This document shows positions 10,591 through 20,489 of a DNA stretch of 64,000 bases, one piece after another. The DNA lies in the NCBI RefSeq assembly GCF_023078275.1, contig NC_062984.1, positions 22,106,578 to 22,170,577 of the forward strand, read 5' to 3'. The position numbers and the translations under genes are program-made. Origin of the DNA: Leguminivora glycinivorella (lineage: Eukaryota > Arthropoda > Insecta > Lepidoptera > Tortricidae). Positions within the stretch are counted from its first letter, which is position 1; every line of letters begins with the position of its first letter. The notes beneath the pieces are model-generated. The model ran no database searches. It was not told the DNA's origin and saw nothing but the letters and a program-made list of their open reading frames with translations.

Positions 10591-11290
10591 TTAATCGATG
10601 GAATCAGGCGTTACTTTGCGGAAATCCATGTTAAACAAAATCTAGATTCCCTTGTTAAACCGCGCTTATTCGTGTTCTAGATTTTGATTACCAACTATGT
10701 AGTTTGATTCTGAGTTATGGATGCTTTCTATGTATTTATACCTATAGAAGGTCAACCAAATCATGGCACTTATATTACCATAGGGTTAACAGTTGTTAGC
10801 TGATACCAATAAGTAAATATTGTATTTGCTTGTTCTTGTTTGCCGGGACTAAAATTAGGGTAGAAACCAGTCTCTTAAGTAGGTCACATTGAGTATTGAT
10901 CAATGATCATATTGAAAAGGGAAGGACAGACTACGAGTAAGTACAATTAAGTTCGAAATTATTTGATATTTTTTAAGGCTTCTTTGGCTTTCATTATTTT
11001 TTTGGTGCCGAATTTATCCACATTGACGAAAGAATTAGCAGTAGCTAATAAATCACTCAATAATGAATATCTGTTTAAGTGAGGGCATCCGGCTCTACGC
11101 TATGTAGCTCTACTATTACCCAATTAACGATTACCAAACAGTTACAGTTTAAGGTAATTCAGTTACTTACCTAGACATTCTTCATTCATTCCAGAAATGT
11201 CTGTTTACACGGTATTTCATGCTACTAAATTAAATTAATAAAGAGTTTCTTTGATTTAGGCTTGATTTCTCAAAGCTTAATAGATTCTGG
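10591..11290. other. No recognised gene
   Basis: AT-rich sequence with one isolated scrap of the TATAGACGGTCAACC family near 10742-10768 (AGGTCAACCAAATCATGGCA). Nothing else seen. Confidence 0.4.
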
Positions 11291-11293
11291 TAC

Positions 11294-11409
11294 CGTAGCC
11301 GAATGGCATTTCTGTGTTAGTCTGGTTCTGTCGCGCGTCGCGCCAATCCGCAAGAGCGATAGAGATAGATATCTTCGCGTTTCGTGAGCGTTTGTGCCAT
11401 TCGGCTACG
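11294..11409. mobile_element. MITE, family CGTAGCCGAATGGCA (short copy)
   Basis: Both ends are intact (CGTAGCCGAATGGCATTTCT and TGTGCCATTCGGCTACG). The interior is shortened to about 85 bp and retains GCAAGAGCGATAGAGATAGA. Confidence 0.8.
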
Positions 11410-11590
11410 TACCCAGGGTGCGTAAATGAAACGACGAAACGAGTCATCCCTATCGGCGTAACTTACGTTTCGTTTTCGTTTGACGTCGGAAACGTCGTAT
11501 GGGGTCACGAATACGATTTAGATATCACGATCGCTCTTGCGTATTGGCGCGACAGAGCCGGACTACGTTCGTTTTCGTTCAGACTTGAAA
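11410..11590. repeat. Degraded CGTAGCCGAATGGCA-family remnant
   Basis: Contains GATCGCTCTTGCGTATTGGC and GCGACAGAGCCGGACTACGT, interior blocks of the family in inverted order, without terminal repeats. An open frame (11314-11676) crosses it and is not taken as coding. Confidence 0.5.
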
Positions 11591-12425
11591 GAGAAGAGTC
11601 TTCGTGGACTCGTTTCCAAAATACTCTTCACTTTCCTTCAGACTTGATCTTAGGACCTCTATGGTGTGAGGTGTGATACTTACTGGCCGTTTTGAAATTC
11701 ACACAGGGTTTCTGACAGTCTTCACAAATGACAGAAATTGCGTTTAACTTTAGTTTCGGGTTGTTTCGTGTTGTATACCAGGCTAGAGAACAGTATTTAA
11801 TGTTACAAAACAATTATTGTATTGATGAGACATATATTTTTACTGCCTTCGTGTTATGAGTGATATGGCCCCTAAAACAAACATGCTTACGTTTCGAATT
11901 AGTGCCAAACAAGAGATGCCACACCGGACTTACTTGTAGGCATTTTGGGTAATAAATAGGTACCTAGTTTTTATGAAATTTTACTGCTGGACATTCAAAA
12001 GAAAACATGGTTAAGTGTTACTGTAAATGTCGCCGTCAAAGAATAACCTGCTGCTCTTTCTGATCATATTAACATCATCAACAAACATCTCTGCAAAGGA
12101 AACCAGCGAGGTTGGAAAATTTCCACGTGTCGTAAGTTATTAGCTTTCTATTCTAATTTAAAATAACGTTACCACAATCATTTCACCGAACAATATCAAA
12201 AATAGAGTCATTCTAAAAAAAAATCTTTATTGACTTGAACTTAAATTGCTAATAACACCTACATGAAACTACACTTTTATAACTACTTAAGTGACAATTA
12301 ATTGTTATTAAGTTTGTAGATTAGGAGTCTCTGTCTTCTGTCTTTACTACTTCACAACTTAGGAGTCTCAGTCTCCTGAACTAGGTCTAAGCCTATGACT
12401 CAGGATGCAGTGATTCCTCCGAGGA
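11591..12425. other. No recognised gene
   Basis: AT-rich and non-coding. Around 12320-12380 the blocks AGGAGTCTC.GTCT occur twice as a short direct repeat. No ORF or RNA gene seen. Confidence 0.4.
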
Positions 12426-12431
12426 AATTGA

Positions 12432-12962
12432 AAAAACGGCCAAGAGCGTGTCGGGCCACGCTCAGTGTAGGGTTCCGTAGTTTCCCGTATTTTTCTCAAA
12501 AACTATTCAACCTATCAAGTTCAAAATAATTTTCCTAGAAAGTCGTTATAAAGTCCTACTTCAGTGATTTTTTTCATATTTTTTAAACAAAAAGTTAGGG
12601 GGACACATTTTTTTTACCTTAGGAGCGATTATTTCCCAAAAATATGAGCATTATCAAAAAATGATTTTAGGAAATCGCTATTCATTTTTAAATACCTATC
12701 CAATAATATATCACACGTTAGGGTTAAAATGAGAAAAAAAACACTCCCCACTTTACGTGTACTTACCCTAATAAAACATTTTTTTCCACTTTTTATTTTA
12801 CCACTTTGTTGTCGTGATTGGCGTGACTGATATACATATTGCGGTACCAAAAGCTTTCTAGTCCTAACGGTCACCGCGAGATTATCCGCGGACGGACGGA
12901 CGGATGGATAGACATGATGAAACTATAAGCGTTCCTATTAGTTGACTACGGAACCCTGAAAA
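12432..12962 (+). repeat. GGCCAAGAGCGTGTCGG ... GGAACCCT composite repeat
   Basis: Begins with CGGCCAAGAGCGTGTCGGGC and AGGGTTCCGTAG. It ends with a GGACGGACGG minisatellite (12886-12905), GAAACTATAAGCGTTCC and CTACGGAACCCT. The same order is found at 32262-32838, 35739-36198 and 43251-43852, and inverted at 15689-16504 and 21797-22472. Non-coding. It resembles the microsatellite-associated interspersed elements described from Lepidoptera. Helitron relationship is possible but not shown here. Confidence 0.75.
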
Positions 12963-13490
12963 CATAAAGTAACCTAGGTATGGATGAAGAATGATGAAAA
13001 CATGTTACTAAACTAAGTGGGCATCGATTTTGACTAACTTTCAACAGCCTCACCAGTGCTAATGTTATTTTAAACGTCTTGAACGTACCTATAAAGTTTA
13101 CTGAACCACCTGCCCAGGTTAAATACTTGCATTTTATAATTTTATTTTTTTAGGAATTTAAGTATATCAATGTTTAGATTCTTGTTTAGGTACCTACTTA
13201 CTATACCTACTTTAAGTACTTTATCAAATTGACATTTACAATTTGAAACATGGAAAAAAAAATCTATTAAATAGTTGAATTTACCTCGCAGTCAGGATGG
13301 CTGTGACCTTTATTGATTTATTAATAATCATTAACATGATTGTCCTCATAAATACTTGATTACTGCTATTTTATAGTAATTGCAATTACTATATCTTGGA
13401 TAGGGGGCGTTTTTAAATAAATTACTCAATCAAAGTAAACAACATAAAGAAGTTGTTATTCTTAAAGTATTATTATTATCTCTTTTATTG
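12963..13490. other. No recognised feature
   Basis: AT-rich and non-coding; nothing shared with other parts of the window. Confidence 0.45.
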
Positions 13491-13494
13491 TAAA

Positions 13495-13782
13495 ATCTTG
13501 GCACTAAAAAGCGGCAAATTTGAAAAATGTAGGGTTCAATGAAACGCGTGCCTTCCTAAACCTTGACGTTGGCGGAATCATCGACGAGCCGTAAAAAAAA
13601 AATTTGACGAGCGGTCTGGCTCAGTCGGTAGTGACCCTGCCTGCTAAGCCGCGGTCCTGGGTTCGAATCGGAGTCCCCAATATTTATTATTTATTTTATT
13701 TATTTATTAAAAATGTAGTTGCGAAAATATAATTTTCATAAAAAAATTTTTTTAGTGCCAAGATTTGGTTGACCGTCTATAG
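13495..13782. mobile_element. TATAGACGGTCAACC MITE carrying a SINE
   Basis: The right end is complete (TTTAGTGCCAAGATTTGGTT, GACCGTCTATAG). The left end starts at AATCTTGGCACTAAAAA. The family interior CCTTCCTAAACCTTGACGTT is kept, but a tRNA-like SINE head with an A/T-rich tail (13611-13715) is spliced into it. Confidence 0.7.
13611..13715 (+). mobile_element. tRNA-derived SINE, truncated body
   Basis: GGTCTGGCTCAGTCGGTAGT resembles an RNA polymerase III A box region, and GGGTTCGAATC is a B box. It is followed only by an ATTTATT-type tail, so the tRNA-unrelated body is missing. Related inverted copies at about 31715-32221 and 37700-37850 keep more of the body. It is not a functional tRNA: the cloverleaf is poor and there is no clean acceptor pairing. 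Confidence 0.7.
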
Positions 13783-13929
13783 TTGGAATCGATCACAGCA
13801 TTTGAGTCACCCAGAGGTTTTCCATACCTATATAATACCCCGGAAAAACCTTTCCTTTAAATTGCCTATGAGTCACGAGATGATAAAAGAAAAGCCAAGA
13901 AAATGAAGTAAAGTAACAAATATTGTAGA

Positions 13930-14146
13930 GTCAATTGCGTTATCTCGGCATTCGCCACGGCTCATGGAAGCCTGGGGTCCGCTTTGACAACTAATGTCAA
14001 GATTTGGCGTAGGCACTAGTTTTACGAAAGCGACTGCGATCTGATTTTCCAACACGAAATGTAACTAGGCCTTATTGGGATTAGCTCGGTTTCCTCGGGA
14101 TGTTTTCCTTCACGGAAATGCGACTGGTAAATATCAAATGACATTA
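13930..14146 (-). mobile_element. SINE (GGATGATGA-tailed family), 5'-truncated
   Basis: The reverse complement matches the body of the complete SINE at 16800-17127 (AATGTCATTTGATATTTACC ... AGCCGTGGCGAATGCC). The tRNA-like head is absent. Diverged from the other copies. Confidence 0.75.
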
Positions 14147-14179
14147 TGATTATTTGATCGGGCCCGTGTTTAGAATTTC

Positions 14180-14422
14180 ACCGCCCCCTTTGTTTCCGGG
14201 GGTGTCGTAAAAATCTACTGTGGGATATGGGTTAAATTGTGGCGTACTTAGGTGAGATGAGAGGCTGGAAACCTGTCACTGCAATGTCACAATTTCGTTT
14301 TCTTTCAAGCCCTTTTTGCCAAGAGTGGCACTGAAACTTGAGTAATTCATGTGCTGTGCCTACCCCTTTTTATGGGATACAGGTGTGATTGTATGTATGT
14401 ATATATATATGTATGTATATCA
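14180..14422 (+). repeat. Lepidopteran repeat 'GGGATATGGGTTAAATTG', ATGT tail
   Basis: Shares GGGTGTCGTAAAAATC, GGGATATGGGTTAAATTG, AACCTGTCACTGCAATGTCA and GGGATACAGGTGTGATTG with copies at 18686-18856 and 25569-25812, and inverted at 38562-38818. It ends in a TATGTATG microsatellite, as do the others. It is probably a SINE or LINE 3' tail. Non-coding. Confidence 0.75.
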
Positions 14423-14564
14423 ATATTGACTCGCGGCAACAGAAGTTCGCCTCTGGCCGCCGCGGTATGAATATTTAAAAACCTTCACTTATAGAACAGC
14501 GATATTCAGAAGCCACGAATATATGGGCTGAATGTGTTTGTGTTAAAGATAAATAAATAAATAT

Positions 14565-14700
14565 GTGAGTGTGCACGGGAAAACGTCCCACTTTGTCAAT
14601 TGCTATAAAGCCGCTATGTTAGTTTATTCATATAGAGATACAAGTAAATCTCGCCTTAATGGTAACTAACAAAGTGGGACGTTTTACTAAACACACTCAC
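14565..14700. mobile_element. Palindromic MITE, ends GTGAGTGTG
   Basis: The arms are GTGAGTGTGCACGGGAAAAC plus GTCCCACTTTG, and CAAAGTGGGAC plus GTTTTACTAAACACACTCAC. Length 136 bp, no ORF. Confidence 0.7.
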
Positions 14701-14778
14701 GTATTTGTAGTAGATTTGTAGATAAACAGGATGCGTTTAAATTTCAATTCACTTTAAAAAAATAATTTTAATAAATTT

Positions 14779-15037
14779 ATGTGTGATTCTGATTCACCGA
14801 AAAGCGAATGGCAAATGTCATTTGATATTTGCCAGTCGCTTTTCGGTGAAGGAAAACATCGTGAGGAAACCGGACTAATTCCAATAAGGTCTAGTTTACC
14901 CTTCGGGTTGGAAGGTCAGATAGCAGTCGCTTTCGTAAAAACTAGTGCCTACGTCAAATCTTGGGATTAATTGTCAAAGCGGACCCCAGGCTCCCATGAG
15001 CCGTGGCAAATGCGGCGGATAACGCAAGGAGGATGAT
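14779..15037 (+). mobile_element. SINE copy with 5' snap-back inversion
   Basis: The body from GTCATTTGATATTTGCCAGT to GGAGGATGATGA matches 16800-17127. Upstream, 14797-14825 is an inverted copy of the body's own start (TTCACCGAAAAGCGA against TCGCTTTTCGGTGAA), giving a hairpin of about 60 bp instead of the tRNA head. See findings. An open frame through it is not a gene. Confidence 0.75.
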
Positions 15038-15147
15038 GACTCTTAATTAATAACACTTTTTAACAAAATGATTATCCTATACGATTCGTCTGATGGTACT
15101 ATAACTGGATACATTATTCGCCCGTATGGAATCCACACGCTGTATAA
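15037..15147 (-). repeat. Dispersed repeat, inverted copy of 37845-37962
   Basis: Shares, in opposite orientation, CTCTTAATTAATAACACTTT, ACTATAACTGGATACATTAT and CGCCCGTATGGAATCCACAC with 37845-37962. A scrap also occurs at 38210-38245. About 110 bp, non-coding. Confidence 0.65.
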
Positions 15148-15424
15148 TGTATATTCAGTGTACTGTAGTTTTAGCTGCCATAGGATAAAATGATAGAGCG
15201 CGTTTATCCGAAAATGCTCTTAGGTACCTACCAAGTACCTACTAATAAATACTGATGACGGTAATAATAATAACATCCTTCCCTGTTTGTTGAAAGTAAA
15301 TCAATACGTACCTAAGTATTATTAAATGGTATAATTTATTTAATGGTATAATCGATATAATTCCGCAGCAATAATTTTAGAAACGCAAAGTTTTCTAGCA
15401 TATTCAACAAGCGAGCTAGCTAGT
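15148..15424. other. No recognised feature
   Basis: AT-rich and non-coding. Confidence 0.45.
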
Positions 15425-16560
15425 AGGCAAAGAGGATCGAGTATTATAGAGAGTTACTGTCAAAGTAAAATAATAGTAATCACAGTGCATAGACTGCCAT
15501 CTCTCGGCACAGGCTTTAAACTTTTAAACCTCAGTTTTGATGGTTTTGACAATTTGGCCCATATTCTTAGCTTGATGTGTTAAAATGTCAAATATTAATA
15601 TTAGCGCCATGTAGCTGAACGTCACCTAAAGGTGTAACGCCATCTAGGCCACCGTACCTTTTTCTATATGGTTCTGAGGTACGTTTTTAGGGTTCCGTAC
15701 CTCAAAAGGAAAAAACGGAACCCTTATAGGATCACTTTGTTGTCCGTCTGTCCGTCCGTCCGTCTGTCAAGACCCTTTTTCTCAGGAACGCGTGGAGGTA
15801 TGAAGCTGAAATTTATATCAATTACTCAGGTCTACTGTCCCTTGAAGCTGTGAAAAAATCAAACTTCTAAGCCAACGCAATCAAAAGATACAGCCGTTTA
15901 TGCCGCAAATTTTCGACACTTGCAAGGGAATCAAAACCTACAGGGTGCTTCCCGTGAACTCAGAATCTTGAAATTTGGTACGAAGCAACGTCTTATAGCA
16001 TAGATAAAGGAAAAATTACGAAAACCATAAATTTTTAGTTACATCACATAATATATTTTTTTTTAATAATTTTAACCTTACTACCCATTTCCTCATAAAC
16101 GCGTAGAGGTATTAAATTGAAATTCATACCAAATACTCAGGTCTATAATACCTTTAAGCTGTAACAAAATCAAACTTCTATGTCAACGCAATCAAAAGAA
16201 ACAGCAATTTAAGCTGCATATTTTGAAACTCGCAAGTACTCGCAAGGGAATCAAAACCTAAAGGGTACTTCCAGTCGACCTAGAATCTTGAAATTTGGCA
16301 TGAAGCAACGTTTTATAGCACACATAAAGGAAAAATTCCAAAAACCTTAAATTTTTAGTTACATTACAAAATATATATTTTTTTATAAATATAAACTTAT
16401 TACTTTTTTCCTCATGAACGCGTAGAGCTATCAAGTTGAAATTCATATCAAATGCAGGTTTGTACGGAACCCTCGGTGCGCGAGTCCGACTCGCACTTGG
16501 CCGGTTTTTTTTCTGAGACTGTAGCTGTCTATACGGAGTTACATATGTCTTTGCTAGTAG
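15425..16560 (+). repeat. Interrupted copy of the 6892-7260 repeat
   Basis: 15425-15688 and 16505-16560 together match 6892-7260 in order, up to TACGGAGTTA and TATGTCTTTGCT. The gap between them is filled by the element at 15689-16504, inserted in the T-run after GGTACG. Confidence 0.75.
15689..16504 (-). mobile_element. AGGGTTCCGTACC ... GGCCGG element, complete, inserted
   Basis: On this strand it starts AGGGTTCCGTACCTCAAAAG, has a CCGT/CTGT minisatellite (15743-15770), and ends CGAGTCCGACTCGCACTTGG then CCGG. It contains a roughly 330-bp internal duplication: the CTCAGGAACGCGTGGAGGTAT to CAAAACCTA segment is repeated from 16090 and started again at 16407. Its ends are defined by the empty site at 7195-7201. 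Only T-runs flank it, with no clear target duplication. Confidence 0.75.
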
Positions 16561-16659
16561 GTAATAAATATTATTGTTTATGTATTATGTAGGTACATCC
16601 ATATAGAACGAACGTTTTCATACTAATTATCTATGTATAATGCTAATTAGGGGTCATAA

Positions 16660-16799
16660 TCATACAGCCTGGTAAAAAAAGACTAGAAATACTATATGTA
16701 AACCGTTTTGCGCGTAACAATTAATTTTTGAGTCACTTTTGTATGAGAACAGTAAGCGTTGATATGATAAATAAATAAAATAGTTCAATTTCTACTCTA
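16660..16799 (+). repeat. Dispersed repeat hosting the SINE insertion
   Basis: Matches the reverse complement of 3590-3700 (TATGTAAACCGTTT, AGTCACTTTTGTATGAGAAC). It ends with the left copy of the 18-bp target duplication of the adjacent SINE. Confidence 0.5.
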
Positions 16800-17127
16800 A
16801 GCGCTGGTGGCCTAGCGGTAAGAGCGTGCGACTTTCAATCCGGAGGTTGCGGGTTCGATCTCCGGGTCGTACCAATGAGTTTTTCGGAACTTATGTGCGA
16901 AATGTCATTTGATATTTGCCAGTCGCTTTTCAGTGAAGGAAAACATCGTGAGGAAACCGGACTAATTCCAATAAGGTCTACTTAGTTTACCCTTCGGGTT
17001 GGAAGGTCAGATGGCAGTCGCTTTCGTAAAACTAGTGCCTACGCCAAATCTTGGGATTAGTTGTCAAAGCGGACCCCAGGCTCCCATGAGCCGTGGCAAA
17101 TGCCGGGATAACGCAAGGAGGATGATG
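16800..17127 (+). mobile_element. Complete tRNA-derived SINE with 18-bp target duplication
   Basis: The head (16800-16874) has a pol III A-box-like GTGGCCTAGCGGTAAGAG and a B box GGGTTCGATCT. The body runs from ATGTCATTTGATATTTGCCA through GGAAAACATCGTGAGGAAAC to AGCCGTGGCAAATGCC, and the tail is GGAGGATGATG. It is flanked by perfect direct repeats AGTTCAATTTCTACTCTA at 16782-16799 and 17128-17145. It resembles tRNA-headed SINEs described from noctuid moths. This is the best-preserved copy of the family here. Confidence 0.9.
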
Positions 17128-17277
17128 AGTTCAATTTCTACTCTATTGCCAAGCTGTATTGTTTTGCCTAATTTGCCTTGCTTTGGTTGGATTGTTTCTT
17201 GTCAAGTTCCATCCCATTTCCATTCTGCTTTCGTCAGAAATTCTGTTGTCAATGTTGTCACATTCGTTAGTACCTAT

Positions 17278-17388
17278 TAGGCCCACTTGCACCAACCACT
17301 TAACTCAGGGTTAGTGGGCTGTCATCTGTCAAATTCCATATAAAATGGTGGCTTAATCCTCCATTTTCTTTGGTGCAAGTGGCCCTTA
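17278..17388. mobile_element. MITE, family GGCCCACTTGCACCAAC
   Basis: The ends are TAGGCCCACTTGCACCAACC and TTGGTGCAAGTGGCCCTTA. The interior is CTCAGGGTTAGTGGGCTGTC. Matching copies lie at 48682-48799 and, partial and inverted, at 48150-48240. About 110 bp, non-coding. Confidence 0.8.
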
Positions 17389-17915
17389 GTCGTTGTCGTC
17401 TGTGATCATCAGACATCGTAACTTTTCTAGCAATTTCGGTGCAGAATGGTAGAAATAAAGGAATTCATACATGCATGTGTTTTCTAAGTAGATGATCAAT
17501 TAAGGCTCATTTTACTGTTCTTAATCCTAATTAACTATTCCAGCTGGCTTGCTGATCACCGAAATTGCTGGAAAATTGACGTCTGGTAACAAGTATTCTG
17601 AACTCACGGCAGCTACAGTGGTGACGAGTGGATGAATAGAGAATAATATGTCATTTTATTGACTCATTAATAAGTATTTGACCAACCTTGAACTGGATGA
17701 GTAGGTACAAACATTTCTAAGTAAATACCTATAACTAATATTACTACTTTTCCTTAACTTTAATTCGTTACAACCTATATTTCATGCAAGCTGTGGTAGG
17801 TAGGTACTCGTATTTTATCAATTTATTACAAATAATGTGTATGTATTAATAGAGTACCTATATATATTTGTAAACTTCTAATTTTAACAAAAAGAAGAAG
17901 ACCAGAAAACTTTTT
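17389..17915. other. No recognised feature
   Basis: AT-rich and non-coding. No shared repeat or ORF. Confidence 0.45.
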
Positions 17916-17917
17916 AT

Positions 17918-18190
17918 ACCACGTCGGTGGCAAACAGGTCCGCCTGATGGAAAGCGGTCACTTTAACCTATGGACGCCTGCAACACAAGGGGTGTCACAT
18001 AATATGCGCGTTGCCGATCCATTAGAAACTTGTACACTCCTTTTTTGAAGAATCCCATACTGTAGTTCAACTTGAGAAATTTAGCTAATCCTCCAACTTT
18101 TGTATTACCAACCAGCACTAATGAGTATGGCAAAAGAGTATGGACAAGTGCCTTGCCACGCGGTTTGAATAGATTTCCATATGATTCAAT
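17918..18190 (-). repeat. Repeat ending CCACCGACGTGGTATAAAAA (minus strand)
   Basis: Read on the minus strand it gives ATGGATCGGCAACGCGCATA, TTGCAGGCGTCCATAGGTTA, CCATCAGGCGGACCTG and an A-rich tail. The same 3' part is at 37116-37478 on the plus strand. It is a common lepidopteran interspersed repeat with a poly(A)-like tail, so retrotransposed. The open frame on this strand is not a recognised protein. Confidence 0.7.
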
Positions 18191-18458
18191 CATCGAAAAT
18201 ACAGCCTGTTTTCATTGAATTCCGTTAACTTTAAGGAATGGTTCTTTAGATCAAATAGAATTAATTTCTCTAACTGAAACTAGCGTCTTAACTCTTACGG
18301 TTATCGGGTTATTAAAAAAATAAAAATAATTACTGAACACGTGTGTGACAGCCTTTACCACTTCCCAATGTTATTTGTTTTGACATGTGCCGTCAATCAC
18401 TTGACACTAACTTGAATAGTATTTTTAATGGTCTCTCACACTAATTAATTCATTTATT
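18191..18458. other. No recognised feature
   Basis: AT-rich and non-coding. Confidence 0.45.
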
Positions 18459-18602
18459 ATGTATGAAAACGGTGAAAAAGATTTTTTTGCGAATTTAACT
18501 AAAAGTGATATACAGAGAGTGGTTCCTGATAACGAACTTAATGACATGTCGAATTTAACGGAAAACAAAAAAAAACACGGTGTAGATCAGATAAGCAAAT
18601 AG
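18459..18602 (+). CDS. Candidate small ORF, 47 codons
   Basis: ATG at 18459 to TAG at 18600-18602 encodes a charged, hydrophilic peptide beginning MYENGEKDFFANLTKSDIQR and rich in D, E, K and N, with no signal peptide. It lies in sequence not shared with other repeats here. No family is recognised, and no splice sites are convincing. It could be a relic of a transposase or LINE ORF, or simple chance in AT-rich DNA. Confidence 0.15.
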   Translation: MYENGEKDFFANLTKSDIQRVVPDNELNDMSNLTENKKKHGVDQISK

Positions 18603-18685
18603 TAAAGGCATATAAAAGAAAGTTGCTGAATAATTTACCTAATCTCTGAATTAACATAAATATAGAAAGTTATATTATTATAATC

Positions 18686-18856
18686 CGTGGGTGTCGTAGA
18701 ATATATTTGTGGCGAGAGGCTGGCAACCTGTCACTGCAATGTCAATTTCGTTTTCTTTCAGCCCCTTATTTACAAGAGTACTGAAACTAGAAGTTTCATG
18801 TGCTCTGCTTACCCCTTCATGGGATACAGGCGTGATAGTATGTATGTATGTATGAA
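18686..18856 (+). repeat. Lepidopteran repeat 'GGGTGTCGTAGAA', ATGT tail
   Basis: A shortened copy of the 14180-14422 family: GGGTGTCGTAGAA, GCGAGAGGCTGGCAACCTGT, TCATGGGATACAGGCGTGAT, then TATGTATGTATG. Confidence 0.7.
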
Positions 18857-19075
18857 TTATAATACTAACTTTGAAATTGTTATGTTAATGCATGATCTCA
18901 ATTAGACCTAACTCAATTAGAATCTAAATAATAATAGATTAAGAGTTTTTTGACTGAAATAAACACTTAAAAAAAGTAGAAATGAATAGAGGCGTCACCG
19001 TTTATGTACACCTTTTTGCATGTGGCAACTATTGACTCAAAAGTGATTAAAAAATGACTCAATAGTAATATAAAT
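18857..19075. repeat. Weak relative of the 16660-16799 repeat
   Basis: Contains AAAGTAGAAATGAATAGA, CACCGTTTATGTACACC and ACTCAAAAGTGA, loosely matching the repeat at 16660-16799. Poorly conserved. Confidence 0.35.
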
Positions 19076-19119
19076 AATTTTTTGATGTTGTTTATATTTT
19101 CGGAAAAGTTATTTTCGCT

Positions 19120-19735
19120 CTAAAAGTTAAAAGTTGCGTCCCCCACCCCCTCTAATTTTTGAAGCATGAGTTTTAAAAATATGAAAAAAATCACAAAAGT
19201 AGAACTTTATAAAGGCCCTAGGAATAGTTATTTGTTTTACAAGGGGGCAAAGTAGTTGTTTAACCGCACGTGCCAATATTGATACCCGAGCAAGCGAAAG
19301 ATTCCAATTTTGAACCGCGAGCGTAGCGAGTGGTTCAAAAAGTGGAATCTTAAGCGTTGCGAGGGTTTCAAGGCACGAAGGTTAAACAAACTTTGCCACC
19401 GAGTGAAACACAAAAATTTTCACCACACCAACACGTACAAAATACTGACTATAAAACATCAAACTAAATCAAATCTATTAATCTAATGAATATTTATGAT
19501 TCAAAATCATCATTTACACATAAATTATACCAGCCAGCTCAAGACATCAAGTTAAAATTTGTATGAAATTACTTTGCACTCTTGTGGATAAAATGCAATT
19601 TTGCTATCTGTTTTCGAATAGCAAAGTAAGCCTTTACCAGTTGGTGTGGTGAAAAATTATTTTGAACTCGATATGTTGAACAAAGAAACCCGGGAAACTA
19701 CGGAACCCCACTAAGCGTCCGACACGCTCTTGGTC
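19120..19735 (-). repeat. GGCCAAGAGCGTGTCGG-family copy, interrupted
   Basis: 19120-19222 (CTCTAATTTTTGAAGC ... CCTAGGAATAGTT) and 19664-19735 (TTTTGAACTCG ... TACGGAACCCCACTAAGCGT, CCGACACGCTCTTGGTCGG) are the two parts of an inverted family member (compare 32262-32440). They are separated by an unrelated repeat at 19222-19663. Confidence 0.65.
19222..19663 (-). repeat. 'TTTGCCCCCTTGTA' repeat nested in 19120-19735
   Basis: A diverged inverted copy of the family at 1806-2240. It keeps AGTTATTTGTTTTACAAGGG, AACCGCGAGCGTAGCGAGTG and TGGATAAAATGCAATTTTGC. It splits another repeat, so it inserted later. Confidence 0.6.
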
Positions 19736-19739
19736 GGAT

Positions 19740-20080
19740 AATTTCAATGCTGTAAATGAAACGTTGACGTAATAAGGGTATATGCTGACTGATATTGCCA
19801 GTGTTGGAGTGTAATTCTCTTTTCTTCTTATTAGGACATAATTGGAGTGACAGAGAGAACGAAATATGCATTTCTATTTTCGTGGTTATAGGCCTTATGT
19901 GGTTTCATAGAAAGAACAAAATATGAATGACTAAATACTTCGCTGGTTCATTTGATGTCATTCCACTTCACACTACCATGACCATGAAACTTGTAAAACG
20001 ATCAATATATTGACAGTATTATTTTAACAAGGCCATGTTCAGGAAGTGTTAATAATATACGAGATTTTATTGATTTATAC
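19740..20080. other. No recognised feature
   Basis: Non-coding AT-rich sequence. Confidence 0.45.
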
Positions 20081-20081
20081 A

Positions 20082-20276
20082 CGGTCAACCGAAACTAGGC
20101 ACTAAAAAAATTTGCAAAATGTAGGGCTCTCCGGCCAATTGTCTTCATTAAACGTGTGCCTTCCTAAACCTTGACGTTGACGGAATCATCGACGAGCCAT
20201 AACACTTAGAAATTGATTGATAATGTAAGATAAGAGCGAATTTTTTAGTGACAGGATTTGGTTGGCCGTCTATAAA
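20082..20276. mobile_element. MITE, family TATAGACGGTCAACC, undisturbed copy
   Basis: The ends are ACGGTCAACCGAAACTAGGC and GATTTGGTTGGCCGTCTATA. The interior holds CCGGCCAATTGTCTTCATTA and CCTTGACGTTGACGGAATCA. The line CCGGCCAATTGTCTTC serves as the empty site for the element nested at 40060-40288. Confidence 0.75.
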
Positions 20277-20489
20277 TATATCAAAATATTCTGTTGCTCG
20301 CGCCGGTCATCAATCGACACGTTTTATTTACTGATTAACAGCTTGAAGCTAGACAATCAAACTGTGATCGCTACACCTATTTGGTACACAATGTTTGCTT
20401 AATTAGGCTTCAAAGATACATACATACATACATAATGATTTATGGTTCAACCTTATTTAGACGGAAACGAATTGTAATCAAATACTTAA
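20277..20489. other. No recognised feature
   Basis: Non-coding, with a short ACATACATACAT run at 20417-20435. Confidence 0.45.

Noticed and set aside
13611..13680. Functional tRNA gene
   Set aside because: No clean acceptor pairing, an A/T-rich SINE-like tail, and matching heads in other SINE copies.
16800..16875. Functional tRNA gene
   Set aside because: It has A- and B-box-like sequence but continues into a repeated SINE body with a target duplication. It is a SINE head.
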